This document shows positions 20,927-30,405 of a stretch of DNA of 64,000 bases, in pieces; the first letter of the stretch is position 1; each line of letters begins with the position of its first letter. This DNA is from Sphingomonas bisphenolicum (lineage in GTDB: Bacteria > Pseudomonadota > Alphaproteobacteria > Sphingomonadales > Sphingomonadaceae). The notes beneath the pieces were generated by a model. The model was given only the letters and a program-made list of their open reading frames with translations. It was not told the origin of the DNA and did no database searches. The position numbers were made by a program, and so were the translations under genes. The stretch spans positions 434,001 through 498,000 of the forward strand of contig NZ_AP018817.1 of the NCBI RefSeq assembly GCF_024349785.1, in the 5' to 3' direction.

Positions 20927-22879
20927 ATGTCGCGCATAATCATGCTATTGGCCGGTACAGCCTTGGGCGGGAGCGCGCTGGCGCAAACGCCGCCGCCCGC
21001 GCCCGTGGCCCAGGCGCAACAATGGACGGTCCGCGATTTCGCCGCGCTGCCGCTGATGGAGCGGCCGAGCCTGTCGCCCGACGGGCTGCACATCGCCAGC
21101 CGTGTCGCGGTGAATGGCGAACAGCGACTGGTGATCGCCGACGTCTATGAAGGCCCCAATCGCATCCGGTCGATGGGCCTGGGCGACAATGACCTCAACT
21201 GGTGGAAATGGGTCAATGACGACTGGCTGATCGCCGGAGTCGGCAATGAATCCAACGTCCAGGGCATGCCATGGTATCTGAGCCGCGTCGTCAGCATCAA
21301 ACGGGACGGCAGCAAGGTGACGCTGCTCGCCAAGAATGCCGCCGCGCAAAATGCCGATGACGTCATCTGGATCGCGCGCGACGGCAGCCCGCGCATCCTG
21401 TTGTCCTATCAGACCTCCATCTATTATTCCGAGCCCGGCTTCTGGCCGAAGGTGGACGAAATCGACATCAGCACCGGCCGGATGCGCAGCATCGTCGCGC
21501 CGCGGCAGCATGTGCGCGGCTGGTATGCCGATGCCGGCGGTACGGTGCGGATGGGCGTGGGCTATAATGATGCCAGCCGGACGTCGACCCTGCTTTATCG
21601 CGCGGACGGCAGATCCAGCTTCCGCGTCGTCGATCGCGCCAACCGGCGACGCGACGAATCGATGGTGGTGCCGCTGCTCTTCACCGCCGATCCGGGCAAG
21701 GCGATCGCCAGCGACGATCATGAAGGCGCCGACGCACTCTACGAATATGACCTCGGCACGCTGGAACTGGGTCGCAAGATATTCGCCGCGCCCGGTTTCG
21801 ACCTGGGCGGGATCGAGGAGGATGCCGCGGGAACCGGGCTGGCCGGGGTCCGCTACACCGCCGATGCGCCCGCGGTGCACTGGTTCGACCCCAATCTGGC
21901 GAAAATCCAGGCCGATATCGACAAGGCGGTGGGGGACCGGCGCGCGCGCATCATTTCCACCAGCCGCGACGGCCAGAAGATGATCGTCCATGTCGGCACA
22001 CCCGACCAGCCGGGCGCCTATTATTATTACGACACGGCCGCCGGGGCGATGAGCGTGTTGTCGCGCGTCAGCGATCAATTCCCCGGCAAGACCCGCCTCT
22101 CCCCGGTCAAGACGATCCGCTACAAGGCGCGCGACGGACTGGAGATCGCAGCGGTACTGACCCTGCCGGCAGGGCGCGAGGCCAAGGATTTGCCCCTGAT
22201 CCTGATGCCCCATGGCGGCCCCTTCGCCCGCGACAGCGAGGAATGGGACTGGTGGGTGCAGTTCCTGGCCTGGCGCGGCTATGCCGTGTTGCAGCCCAAT
22301 TATCGCGGATCGGCGGGCTATGGCACCGCCTTTGCGGAAAAGGGCGAGGGGCAATGGGGCCTGGCGATGCAGGACGATCTGAACGACGCGGTCGACTGGG
22401 CCGTGGGACAAGGGATCGCCGACGCCAAGCGCGTCTGCATGGTGGGCGCATCCTATGGCGGCTATGCGGCCATGCGCGCCGCCCAGCGCGACGGCGGCCG
22501 TTATCGCTGCGCCATGTCCTATGCCGGCGTGTCGGACCTGGCGGCGATGATGCGCTATGATGGCCGCTTCCTGTACCATGGCACGCGCAAGGACTGGATG
22601 AAGGAACAGGCGCCTGATTTTACGACCGTGTCCCCGGTGAACTTCGCCGCGCAATTTTCGACGCCGATCCTGCTGATGCACGGCAAAAAGGACCGACGGG
22701 TTCAAGTCAACCAATCCCGCGAAATGGCCGAGAAACTGAAGGCCGCCGGCAAGGTGGAGGGGCGCGACTATATCTATGTCGAACAGCCATTGGCCGACCA
22801 TTTCTTCTCGCGCGAAGCCGATCGGATCGAGTTCCTCGAAAAGCTCGACGCCTTCCTGAAAGAGCATAACCCCGCATGA
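20927..22879 (+). CDS. Prolyl oligopeptidase family (S9) serine peptidase, secreted
   Basis: The 650-residue protein starts at the ATG at 20927 (GGGGGGA upstream) with a signal peptide ending at SALAQ. The N-terminal beta-propeller-like part runs to about residue 400. The C-terminal alpha/beta hydrolase domain has GASYGG with S509, D589 in KKDRRV and H625 in ADHFF as the likely triad. Enzymes of this group (AAP/DPP-like) cleave small peptides in the periplasm or outside the cell. There is no operon partner; the DUF2490 gene follows after a regulatory-looking gap. Confidence 0.92.
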   Translation: MSRIIMLLAGTALGGSALAQTPPPAPVAQAQQWTVRDFAALPLMERPSLSPDGLHIASRVAVNGEQRLVIADVYEGPNRIRSMGLGDNDLNWWKWVNDDWLIAGVGNESNVQGMPWYLSRVVSIKRDGSKVTLLAKNAAAQNADDVIWIARDGSPRILLSYQTSIYYSEPGFWPKVDEIDISTGRMRSIVAPRQHVRGWYADAGGTVRMGVGYNDASRTSTLLYRADGRSSFRVVDRANRRRDESMVVPLLFTADPGKAIASDDHEGADALYEYDLGTLELGRKIFAAPGFDLGGIEEDAAGTGLAGVRYTADAPAVHWFDPNLAKIQADIDKAVGDRRARIISTSRDGQKMIVHVGTPDQPGAYYYYDTAAGAMSVLSRVSDQFPGKTRLSPVKTIRYKARDGLEIAAVLTLPAGREAKDLPLILMPHGGPFARDSEEWDWWVQFLAWRGYAVLQPNYRGSAGYGTAFAEKGEGQWGLAMQDDLNDAVDWAVGQGIADAKRVCMVGASYGGYAAMRAAQRDGGRYRCAMSYAGVSDLAAMMRYDGRFLYHGTRKDWMKEQAPDFTTVSPVNFAAQFSTPILLMHGKKDRRVQVNQSREMAEKLKAAGKVEGRDYIYVEQPLADHFFSREADRIEFLEKLDAFLKEHNPA

Positions 22880-22910
22880 CGCGGGACGAAGATACGCAAC
22901 AGACATGCAT

Positions 22911-22965
22911 TGTCATTAAAATGCAATGAAATCGTCACCATGGAGTCATGCAACCGTCATAGTGG
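22911..22965 (+). promoter_or_regulatory. Tandem 11-bp repeats resembling Pho boxes
   Basis: Five consecutive 11-base units (starting 22911, 22922, 22933, 22944, 22955) each begin with a GTCA-like core: TGTCAT, TGCAAT, CGTCAC, AGTCAT, CGTCAT. PhoB sites are 7-bp direct repeats spaced at 11 bp with AT-rich spacers, which fits best for the first two units. They end 38 bp before the DUF2490 gene. A -10 element is not obvious, so this remains a candidate. Confidence 0.4.
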
Positions 22966-23003
22966 CGCGGCACCGCCAAGGCCGGCGGTGGAGATGATGC
23001 CCG

Positions 23004-23684
23004 ATGCGCCCGACCGCCCTATTTTTGTCCATGCTGGCCGTGCTGGCGCTGCCCGCCGCCGCGCACGCCAGCGAGGACGAGCAACTTTGGACCACCGCCA
23101 GCGCCACGGTGAAGCTGGGCGAGCATTGGCGGCTGTCGCAGGAGGTGGTCGCCCGCTTCAGCGACGACCGCAAGGGTCTGTATGAAATCGAATCCAACAC
23201 GCTGGTCGGCTACAAACTGTCCAAGGCGGTGACGATCTGGGCGGGCTATACCCATGATCCCCAATATGCCGGCGGCGACTTCACCGTGATGGAGCATCGC
23301 GGGCGTCAGCAGGTGACGTTCGACAATATCGCCAGGATCGGCCCGGTATCGGTCAGCGCCCGGATGCGGATGGAGGAACGGTGGCGCGAAGGCGTGGACG
23401 GCACCGCCTGGCGGCTGCGCCCCTATGTGAAGCTGGTCATGCCGTTCCGGGAAGGCGGCAAGACCGCGCTTGTGCTGAGCCATGAAAGCTTCTTCGACCT
23501 CAACAAGACCAATTTCCAGCGGGTCCAGGGCGAAGAACGGATGCGCAACCTGATCGCCATCACCACCCCGGTGGCGAAGAATGTGAATGCCGAGATCGGC
23601 TATCTGCACCAGCACGGTTTCCGCCGCCACGCCGACGACAGCAACGACAATGTCGCCTCCGTCTCGCTGAGCTTCAGTTTCTAG
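23004..23684 (+). CDS. DUF2490 domain outer membrane protein
   Basis: The 226-residue protein has a signal peptide ending near AAHAS (about residue 22). The mature part is rich in amphipathic strands with aromatic girdle residues (QLWTTASATVKLGEHWRLSQE, TIWAGYTHDP, ERWREGVDG) and ends in SLSFSF, a C-terminal Phe typical of outer membrane barrels. It matches the DUF2490 family, whose function is not established. The possible Pho boxes upstream raise the idea of phosphate-starvation control. Confidence 0.8.
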   Translation: MRPTALFLSMLAVLALPAAAHASEDEQLWTTASATVKLGEHWRLSQEVVARFSDDRKGLYEIESNTLVGYKLSKAVTIWAGYTHDPQYAGGDFTVMEHRGRQQVTFDNIARIGPVSVSARMRMEERWREGVDGTAWRLRPYVKLVMPFREGGKTALVLSHESFFDLNKTNFQRVQGEERMRNLIAITTPVAKNVNAEIGYLHQHGFRRHADDSNDNVASVSLSFSF

Positions 23685-23694
23685 AGCCGTTTGC

Positions 23695-23729
23695 GATCCG
23701 ATTAGATCGGATCAATCGCGCTCGTTTTT
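23695..23729 (+). terminator. Hairpin and T-run after DUF2490 gene
   Basis: GATCCGAT and ATCGGATC pair around a three-base loop eleven bases after the stop; TTTTT follows at 23725-23729, separated from the stem by eleven bases. It is a candidate terminator with non-ideal spacing. Confidence 0.4.
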
Positions 23730-23874
23730 AGTGTTACGCGATGTCCGGGTCGTCAGATGATTGGCTTCGCCGAACTATCTTTCCATTTGATTGGAAATCG
23801 CTTTAGGGGCCGGGGCGATCCAGGCCGCCCCGGCCCTGCTTGCCGCCTCCGCCAGCCGGGCCTATAGGCGCGGC

Positions 23875-24999
23875 ATGACCGCCGAACCGTACGCCAAGCA
23901 ACTCGCCGCGCTGGAATCGCGCGGGCGGTTGCGTCGCCTGATCCCCCGTTCCGGGCGCGACTTCGCCTCCAACGACTATCTGGGCCTGGCCGGCGATCCG
24001 ATCATCGCCCAGGCAGTCGCCGACGCGATCGGGCGCGGCGTGCCGGTCGGCTCCGGGGGATCGCGGCTGCTGCGCGGCAATGCGCCCGAACATGAGGGGC
24101 TGGAGACCAAGGCGGCCGATTTCTTCCGCACCCAGGCGGCGCTGTTCGTCGCCAACGGATACGTCGGCAATCTGGCGCTGTTTTCGACGCTGCCCCAGCG
24201 CGGCGACCTGATCGTTGCGGACGAACTGATCCACGCCAGCGCCCATGACGGCATCCGCATGAGCAAGGCGCAGGCCGTGTTCGCCCGGCATAATATGGTG
24301 CAGAGCTTCGCCGACCTGATCCTGGCCTGGCGCAAGGAGGGCGGAACGGGGCGCATCTGGATCGCGGTCGAGACGCTCTATTCCATGGATGGCGACATGG
24401 CGCCGCTCACCGATCTCGCCAAGCTGGCCGCGACCCATGGCGGGATGCTGCTGCTGGACGAAGCGCATGGCACCGGGGTCTTCGGGCCGGGTGGGCGCGG
24501 CCTGTCGGCCGGGCTGGACGGGCTGCACAATGTCATCACGCTGCATACGTGCGGCAAGGCGATGGGGGCGGAAGGCGCGCTGATCTGCGGTCCGCGCATC
24601 CATATCGACTATCTGATCAACCGCGCCCGCGCCTTCATCTTCTCGACCGCGCCGTCCCCGCTGATGGCGGTGGCGGCCTCGGCGGCGCTCGACCGGATCG
24701 AGCAGGCGAGCGACCTGCGCGACCGGCTGAAGACGCTGCGGCAGGATGCGGCCGAAGCGATCTGCGCGCCGCTCGGCCTGCCCTCGCCCCGCAGCCAGAT
24801 CGTGCCGGTCATCCTGGGCGACGATATCCGCACCATGGCGGTGGCCGCAGCCTTGCAGCAGGCGGGCTTCGACGTGCGCGGCATCCGCCCGCCAACGGTG
24901 CCAGCCGGGACAAGCCGATTGCGCATCTCGCTGACGCTCAACGTCGGCCGCGCCGATGTCGCCGCGCTGGGCCACGCACTCAGGAAGGCGATGGCATGA
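23875..24999 (+). CDS. bioF: 8-amino-7-oxononanoate synthase
   Basis: The 374-residue PLP enzyme of the alpha-oxoamine synthase family starts at the ATG at 23875, giving a normal family length. It has FASNDYLGLAGDP near the N-terminus, GSGGSRLLRGN, the DEAHGTGVFGPGGRG motif with the PLP-binding Asp, and K228 in CGKAMGAEG as the Schiff-base lysine. It condenses pimeloyl-thioester with alanine to form KAPA in biotin synthesis. The family also includes ALA and sphingolipid synthases, but bioD directly downstream (13-base gap) supports BioF. Confidence 0.9.
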   Translation: MTAEPYAKQLAALESRGRLRRLIPRSGRDFASNDYLGLAGDPIIAQAVADAIGRGVPVGSGGSRLLRGNAPEHEGLETKAADFFRTQAALFVANGYVGNLALFSTLPQRGDLIVADELIHASAHDGIRMSKAQAVFARHNMVQSFADLILAWRKEGGTGRIWIAVETLYSMDGDMAPLTDLAKLAATHGGMLLLDEAHGTGVFGPGGRGLSAGLDGLHNVITLHTCGKAMGAEGALICGPRIHIDYLINRARAFIFSTAPSPLMAVAASAALDRIEQASDLRDRLKTLRQDAAEAICAPLGLPSPRSQIVPVILGDDIRTMAVAAALQQAGFDVRGIRPPTVPAGTSRLRISLTLNVGRADVAALGHALRKAMA

Positions 25000-25012
25000 G
25001 GAGGGGCAGGGC

Positions 25013-25645
25013 ATGAGCGTCCTGATCGTCACCGGGACCGATACCGGCATCGGCAAGACCGTGTTCGCGGCTGGCCTGGCCGGAGCGCTGCGCGCGCATT
25101 ATTGGAAGCCGATCCAGGCCGGGGTCGATCCGGAGGGCGACAAGGAAAGCGTCGCCGCCCTGTCCGGCCTGCCCGCCACGCATATCCTGCCCGAAGCCTT
25201 TCGCCTGGCCACCCCCGCCTCCCCCCATCTCGCCGCGCGGATCGACGGCGTGGCGATCGGGCTGGACCAGCTGGCGCTGCCCCAGGTGGACGGACCGCTC
25301 GTGGTCGAGGGCGCGGGCGGCGTGCTGGTGCCGATTTCCGAGACGTTGCTGATGGCCGACCTGTTCGCCCATTGGGGCCAGCCTGTGATCCTGTGCGCGC
25401 GCACGGGTCTTGGCACGATCAACCACAGCCTGCTGAGCATTGAGGCGCTGCGGGCGCGCGGCGTGCGCGTGGCGGGCATTGCCTTCATCGGCGAGGCGCA
25501 TGACGAAAATGAGCGGATCATTCCGCAACTGGCGGGCGTGTCGTCGCTCGGCCGCTTGCCGCATCTCGACCGGCTCGATCCCGCCGCCCTGGCCGCCGCT
25601 TTCGCAGCCCACATCCGGCTTCCCGAATATTTCAACGATCGATAA
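25013..25645 (+). CDS. bioD: ATP-dependent dethiobiotin synthetase
   Basis: The 210-residue cytoplasmic protein has an N-terminal P-loop, GTDTGIGKT (residues 8-16), the YWKPIQAG substrate-lysine segment and VEGAGGVLVPI. It closes the ureido ring of dethiobiotin from DAPA, CO2 and ATP. It follows bioF by 13 bases in the same operon, behind an AGGAGGGG-like site. bioA is 5.4 kb away and bioB is not in the window. Confidence 0.95.
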   Translation: MSVLIVTGTDTGIGKTVFAAGLAGALRAHYWKPIQAGVDPEGDKESVAALSGLPATHILPEAFRLATPASPHLAARIDGVAIGLDQLALPQVDGPLVVEGAGGVLVPISETLLMADLFAHWGQPVILCARTGLGTINHSLLSIEALRARGVRVAGIAFIGEAHDENERIIPQLAGVSSLGRLPHLDRLDPAALAAAFAAHIRLPEYFNDR

Positions 25646-25749
25646 TTTTCGACCAACGACATGGACTTCATTCTTTGACGGGCGTTCAAGTCCGCGTCAG
25701 AACGGACGGCCCAAGGCCGATCGCCATTATGATGCAAGGGATGCAACCC

Positions 25750-27807
25750 ATGAAAACCCTCCTCCTCGGCGCAGCCGCCACGGCGCTGGCGCTGGCCGCC
25801 ACCATGGCGCAGGCCGACCAGCCGGCAACACCTGCCGCAGCGCCGGCCGCCTCTCCCGCCACCGCCGGCAAGCCCACCTATGGCAGCTATGGTTTCGACG
25901 CCGCGGGCATGGATCCGTCGGTGAAGCCGGGCGACGATTTTTACGACTATGCCAATGGCACATGGGCGAAGAACACGCCGATCCCCGCCGACAAGTCCAA
26001 TTATGGCGCATTCAACACGCTGGACGACCTGTCGCGCACGCGGACCAGGGCGATATTGGAAAGCGCGCAGAAGGATAGCGGCAGCAAGATCGGCAATGCC
26101 TATGCCGCCTATATGGACGGCGCCACGGTCGAGGCGAAGGGACTGGCGCCGATCAAGCCCTGGCTGGACGAGGTCAGGGGCGTCACCGACCTGGCCGGCT
26201 ATGCCAGGGTCGCGGCCAAGGGCGCCCGCGCCGGCGTGCCCGGCCCGTTCCGCTTCTATGTCGGGCAGGACGACAAGGACCCCGAAACCTATATCCTGTC
26301 GATGATGCAGGGCGGGCTGGGCCTGCCCGACCGCGACTATTATCTGGACCAGGGCGAGAAGATGGCGGCGATCCGCACCGCCTATGTCGCGCATCTGGAA
26401 AAGATGCTCACCCTGGCGGGCGAGAGCGACGCCAAGGCGCGCGCGGCGGCGCTGATGGCTTTCGAAACGGCGATTGCCAAGGTCCATTGGAGCCAGGTCG
26501 ACAGTCGCGACGCCGACAAGACCTATAACAAGATGACGCTTGCCGACCTGCAGAAGGCCACGCCCGGTTTCGACTTCGCGGCCTATTACAAAGCGAACGG
26601 GCTGACCCCCGCCAGCCTGCTGGTCGCTCAGCCCAGCGCCGTGACGGGTGAAGCCGCGCTGATCGCCAAGACGCCGGTCGGCGTGCTGAAGGACGCGCTG
26701 CTACTGGCCAGTCTGCACGCCTATGCCGACTATCTGCCCGACAGCATCGCCAATAGCGACTTCGCCTTCTACGGCACCACCCTGTCGGGCACGCCGGAGC
26801 GTGAGGAACGGTGGAAGCGCGGCGTCACCTTCCTCAAGGAGTCGCTCGGCGAGGAAGTCGGCAAAGTCTATGTCGCCCAATATTTCCCGCCCGAAACCAA
26901 GGCCGCAATGGACGGGCTGGTCAAGAATGTCCTGACCGCCATGGGCCGCCGCATCGACGGCCTGCCATGGATGAGCGACACGGCCAAGGCGCGCGCGCAC
27001 AAGAAGCTGGCCGCCTTCACCCCCAAGATCGGCTATCCCGACAAGTGGCGCGACTATGCGGGGTTGGAGATCAGGCGCGACGACCTGCTGGGCAATGCAC
27101 AGCGATCGAACCAGTTCGAGTTCGACTATAATATCGGCAAGCTTGGCAAGCCCATCTATCGCTGGGAATGGGGCATGACCCCGATGGAGATCAACGCCTA
27201 TGCCAATTTCGGCATGGTCGAGATCGTCTTCCCCGCCGCCATCCTGCAACCGCCCTTCTTCGATCCCAAGGCGGACCCGGCGGTCAATTATGGCGGCATC
27301 GGCGCGGTGATCGGCCATGAACTGAGCCATCATTTCGACGATCAGGGCGCGAAATATGACGAGACGGGCAAGCTCAACCAGTGGTGGACCGATCAGGACG
27401 TCGCCAATTTCAAGGCGCTGACCACGAAGCTGGGCACGCAATATGACGCCTATGAGCCCTTTCCCGGCGCGCATGTGAAGGGCGCCTTCACCATGGGCGA
27501 GAATATCGGCGACCTGGGTGGCCTGGCGGTCGCACTCGACGCCTATCATGCTTCGCTGGGCGGCAAGACTGCGCCGGTGATCGACGGCCTGACCGGCGAC
27601 CAGCGCTTCTTCCTGGGCTGGGCGCAGGTATGGCGGCGCAATTATCGCGAGGCGAATCTGCGCCAGCGGCTGGTCACCGATCCGCACGCGCCGTCGCAAT
27701 ATCGCGCCGACATCGTCCGCAATTTCGACGCCTGGTATGAGGCTTTCAAGCCAGCGCCGGGCGGCAAAATCTATCTGGCGCCCAAGGATCGCGTGAAAAT
27801 CTGGTAA
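25750..27807 (+). CDS. M13 family zinc metallopeptidase (PepO-like), periplasmic
   Basis: The 685-residue protein starts at the ATG at 25750 because AAGGGA lies eight bases before it; upstream in-frame ATGs exist. It has a signal peptide ending at MAQA, an Ala/Pro linker, then the M13 fold. HELSH at 523-527 is the zinc motif, E584 in ENIGD is the third ligand, and INAYAN plus FPAAILQPPFFD are family hallmarks. It should degrade short peptides in the periplasm. It is a single-gene unit. The family is certain; substrates are unknown. Confidence 0.95.
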   Translation: MKTLLLGAAATALALAATMAQADQPATPAAAPAASPATAGKPTYGSYGFDAAGMDPSVKPGDDFYDYANGTWAKNTPIPADKSNYGAFNTLDDLSRTRTRAILESAQKDSGSKIGNAYAAYMDGATVEAKGLAPIKPWLDEVRGVTDLAGYARVAAKGARAGVPGPFRFYVGQDDKDPETYILSMMQGGLGLPDRDYYLDQGEKMAAIRTAYVAHLEKMLTLAGESDAKARAAALMAFETAIAKVHWSQVDSRDADKTYNKMTLADLQKATPGFDFAAYYKANGLTPASLLVAQPSAVTGEAALIAKTPVGVLKDALLLASLHAYADYLPDSIANSDFAFYGTTLSGTPEREERWKRGVTFLKESLGEEVGKVYVAQYFPPETKAAMDGLVKNVLTAMGRRIDGLPWMSDTAKARAHKKLAAFTPKIGYPDKWRDYAGLEIRRDDLLGNAQRSNQFEFDYNIGKLGKPIYRWEWGMTPMEINAYANFGMVEIVFPAAILQPPFFDPKADPAVNYGGIGAVIGHELSHHFDDQGAKYDETGKLNQWWTDQDVANFKALTTKLGTQYDAYEPFPGAHVKGAFTMGENIGDLGGLAVALDAYHASLGGKTAPVIDGLTGDQRFFLGWAQVWRRNYREANLRQRLVTDPHAPSQYRADIVRNFDAWYEAFKPAPGGKIYLAPKDRVKIW

Positions 27808-27817
27808 GAGATGACGG

Positions 27818-27849
27818 TCGGCCCGGCGCATTTTACGAATCCGGGCCGA
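27818..27849 (+). terminator. Hairpin after M13 peptidase gene
   Basis: A 9-bp perfect stem (TCGGCCCGG and its complement) with a 14-base loop starts 11 bases after the stop. It is followed by CTTCATTGTT rather than a true T-run, so it is a candidate only. Confidence 0.45.
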
Positions 27850-28030
27850 TCTTCATTGTTGCCACTGCGAACAAGGCTGCGGCCAATGGCTTGTCACGCG
27901 AGACGAGCCGTTTTTGCGAGTCCCGTCATCTTCTGAATCGCACGATTCGCCGTTCGGCACTTTCTCACCCGGAACGATTTCAACAGTTTGGTCGTCTGTT
28001 CATCAGATTGTCACTAACAGGAGAAAAAAG

Positions 28031-28456
28031 TTGAAGGGTCTCAACACCAGCGCTTTTCTGAAAGCCGGCATCGCATCGATCGCGTTGTTCGCGGCCTATC
28101 CCGCGCTCGCACAAGGCCAGGCCGCCCCTGCGGCGCCTGCGACATCGGCAGCCCCGGCCGCTGGCGCCAGCAATTTCAGCGACAGCGATATCAAGCAGTT
28201 CGCCGCCGCCGCAGTGGAAGTGACCAAGATCCAGTCGGACGCCTCCATCGCTGAAGCCGACAAGCAGCCCAAGATGCTGGCCGCGTTGCAGGCATCGGGC
28301 CTGCCGCCCGAAAAGTTCAACCAGATCGGGCAGGCCGCAGCCGCCGACCCGGCGCTGCAGCAGCGCATCCAGGCCGCCGCGCCGCCTGCCCCCGCTGCGC
28401 CAGCCGCACCGGCAACTCCGGCCGCGCCGGCACAGCCGAGCCAGCCGCCGCAATAA
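28031..28456 (+). CDS. DUF4168 domain protein, exported
   Basis: The 141-residue protein has a TTG start at 28031, supported by AGGAG eight bases upstream; no ATG fits. The signal peptide ends at PALAQ. A short DUF4168-like helical part (FSDSDIKQFAAAAVEVTKIQ to PALQQRIQ) lies between two Ala/Pro-rich low-complexity tails. The family's function is unknown; these are secreted or periplasmic helical proteins common in proteobacteria. A strong terminator follows. Confidence 0.78.
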   Translation: MKGLNTSAFLKAGIASIALFAAYPALAQGQAAPAAPATSAAPAAGASNFSDSDIKQFAAAAVEVTKIQSDASIAEADKQPKMLAALQASGLPPEKFNQIGQAAAADPALQQRIQAAAPPAPAAPAAPATPAAPAQPSQPPQ

Positions 28457-28467
28457 TCCGATAGCGA

Positions 28468-28494
28468 AGGGGCCGGTCGATGACCGGCCCTTTT
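28468..28494 (+). terminator. Rho-independent terminator after DUF4168 gene
   Basis: GGGCCGGTC and GACCGGCCC form a 9-bp perfect stem with a three-base loop, followed by TTTT. It starts about a dozen bases after the stop codon. Confidence 0.85.
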
Positions 28495-28593
28495 GCTTGA
28501 TGCCCGGCACGCCGGTTCGCCCGCATTGTTCCCATGATGGTAAAAAATATCGGGGGGTGACGACCGCTTATCCGCCCGTCTATCCTGCGCTCC

Positions 28594-30405
28594 ATGCAGG
28601 AACTGGCTCTTTCCATCGCGCTGATCGGCATATTGGGGATTGGCGCACAATGGATCGCCTGGCGCACCGGCTGGCCCGCCATCGCGTTGATGCTGGCCGC
28701 TGGCGTGATCGGCGGTCCGGTCCTTCACCTCATCAACCCCGAACATGTGTTCGGCGAACTGCTGGAACCGATGGTGTCGGTGGCGGTCGCGCTGATCCTG
28801 TTCGAGGGCGGCCTCAGCCTCAATTTTCGCGAATTGCGCAAGACCGACGGCGCCGTCACCCGGCTGGTGCTGCTGGGATCACCGATCGGCTGGGTGCTGG
28901 GATCGCTGGCCTGCTATTATGTCGCCGGGCTGGTATGGCCCGTCGCAATCCTGTTTGCCGGCATATTGGTCGTCACCGGCCCGACCGTCGTGCTGCCGCT
29001 GTTGCGCCAGTCCAATGTCGCGGCGCGACCCCGCGCGATCCTGAAATGGGAGGCGATCGTCAACGATCCGGTCGGCGCGCTGCTGGGCGTCGTCACCTAT
29101 GAATATCTGCGCCGCGCGGGCGAAGGCGGCACATTGGCGTCGGTCATCCTGTCGCTGCTGGCCGCGGCGGTCATCGCCGGCCTGATCGGCTGGCTGGCCG
29201 CCCGCGCCGTCGGCTGGGCCTTCCCGCGCGGGCATGTGCCCGAATATCTCAAGGCTCCGGTGCTGCTGGTCGTGGTGATCGGCGTGTTCGTGGGATCGAA
29301 CATGATCCAGCAGGAAACCGGGCTGCTGGCCGTCACCGTGATGGGCGTGGCGCTGGCCAATATGCGGCTCGATTCCCTGCGCGACATCCAGCCGTTCAAG
29401 GAAAATGTCACGGTCCTGCTGATTTCGGGCGTGTTCGTGATCCTCTCCGCCTCGCTCAATCTGGAGGTGCTGCGCCAGTTCGAATGGCGATTCCTGGCTT
29501 TCCTGCTCGCGCTGCTCTTCCTCGTCCGCCCGGCAACGGTGCTGCTGAGCCTCGCCTTTTCTCCCGTGCCGTGGAACGAGCGGCTGCTGGTCGCCTGGAT
29601 CGCGCCACGAGGGATCGTTGCGGTAGCGATTTCGGGACTGTTCGCGTTGCGGCTCGATCGGCTGGGCTATAGCGACGGGTCGATCCTGGTCACTCTGTCC
29701 TTCGCCGTGGTGGTGGCGACCATCCTGTTCCACGGATTTTCGATCAAGGCGGTCGCACGCCTGCTGAAGGTTACGGGCGCGTCGGAACAGGGACTGTTGA
29801 TCGTGGGGGCCACGCCCTTCACCCTCGGCCTTGCCGCACAGTTGCGCCAACTGGAGGTGCCGGTGACGATCGCCGACACGAGCTGGCAGAGGCTGGCGCC
29901 TGCCCGGCACCAGGGCATCCCCACCTATCATGGCGAGATATTGTCGGAAGCGACTGAAGAACGGCTGGACCTGACCCAGTTCCAGGTGCTGGCGGCCGCG
30001 ACCGACAACGAGGCCTATAACGCGCTGGTGTGCAACGAGTTCGCGCCGGAAATCGGGCGCGACAATGTCCATCAGTTGGGCGACGCCAGCGACGATCATG
30101 ATCCGCGCAGCCTGCCCGAATCGCTGCGCGGGCGGGCGCTGTTCGCGTCAGGCCATGGCGTGGAGGACATCATGCAGCGCGAGGAACAGGGCTGGACCTT
30201 CCGCAAGACGCGGATCAGCGAGCAGTTCGACTATGATGCCGCGCGCGCGGCGCTGCCGCCGGATGGCGACATGCTGCTGCTGTTGCGCAAGACCGGGGCG
30301 CTGCGCTTCTTCACCCATGCCTCACGTCCCACGCCCCAATATGGCGACACGATCCTGTCCTATGTGCCGCCCGCCCAGCCCCGGCGACAAGGAGAGGAAG
30401 AATGA
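28594..30405 (+). CDS. Cation:proton antiporter with C-terminal TrkA-N-like domain
   Basis: The 603-residue protein has about 12 membrane helices in its first 400 residues with CPA1/NhaP landmarks: LFEGGLSLN, the paired VVTGPTVVLPLL and the WEAIVNDPVGA segment containing the conserved Asp. The cytoplasmic C-terminal part from about residue 400 (GLLIVGATPFTLGLAAQL) is a degenerate Rossmann TrkA-N domain; the typical GxGxxG is altered to VGATPF, so nucleotide binding is uncertain. It exchanges Na+ or K+ for H+ at the inner membrane. Its stop overlaps the OmpA-lipoprotein start (ATGA). Confidence 0.9.
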   Translation: MQELALSIALIGILGIGAQWIAWRTGWPAIALMLAAGVIGGPVLHLINPEHVFGELLEPMVSVAVALILFEGGLSLNFRELRKTDGAVTRLVLLGSPIGWVLGSLACYYVAGLVWPVAILFAGILVVTGPTVVLPLLRQSNVAARPRAILKWEAIVNDPVGALLGVVTYEYLRRAGEGGTLASVILSLLAAAVIAGLIGWLAARAVGWAFPRGHVPEYLKAPVLLVVVIGVFVGSNMIQQETGLLAVTVMGVALANMRLDSLRDIQPFKENVTVLLISGVFVILSASLNLEVLRQFEWRFLAFLLALLFLVRPATVLLSLAFSPVPWNERLLVAWIAPRGIVAVAISGLFALRLDRLGYSDGSILVTLSFAVVVATILFHGFSIKAVARLLKVTGASEQGLLIVGATPFTLGLAAQLRQLEVPVTIADTSWQRLAPARHQGIPTYHGEILSEATEERLDLTQFQVLAAATDNEAYNALVCNEFAPEIGRDNVHQLGDASDDHDPRSLPESLRGRALFASGHGVEDIMQREEQGWTFRKTRISEQFDYDAARAALPPDGDMLLLLRKTGALRFFTHASRPTPQYGDTILSYVPPAQPRRQGEEE

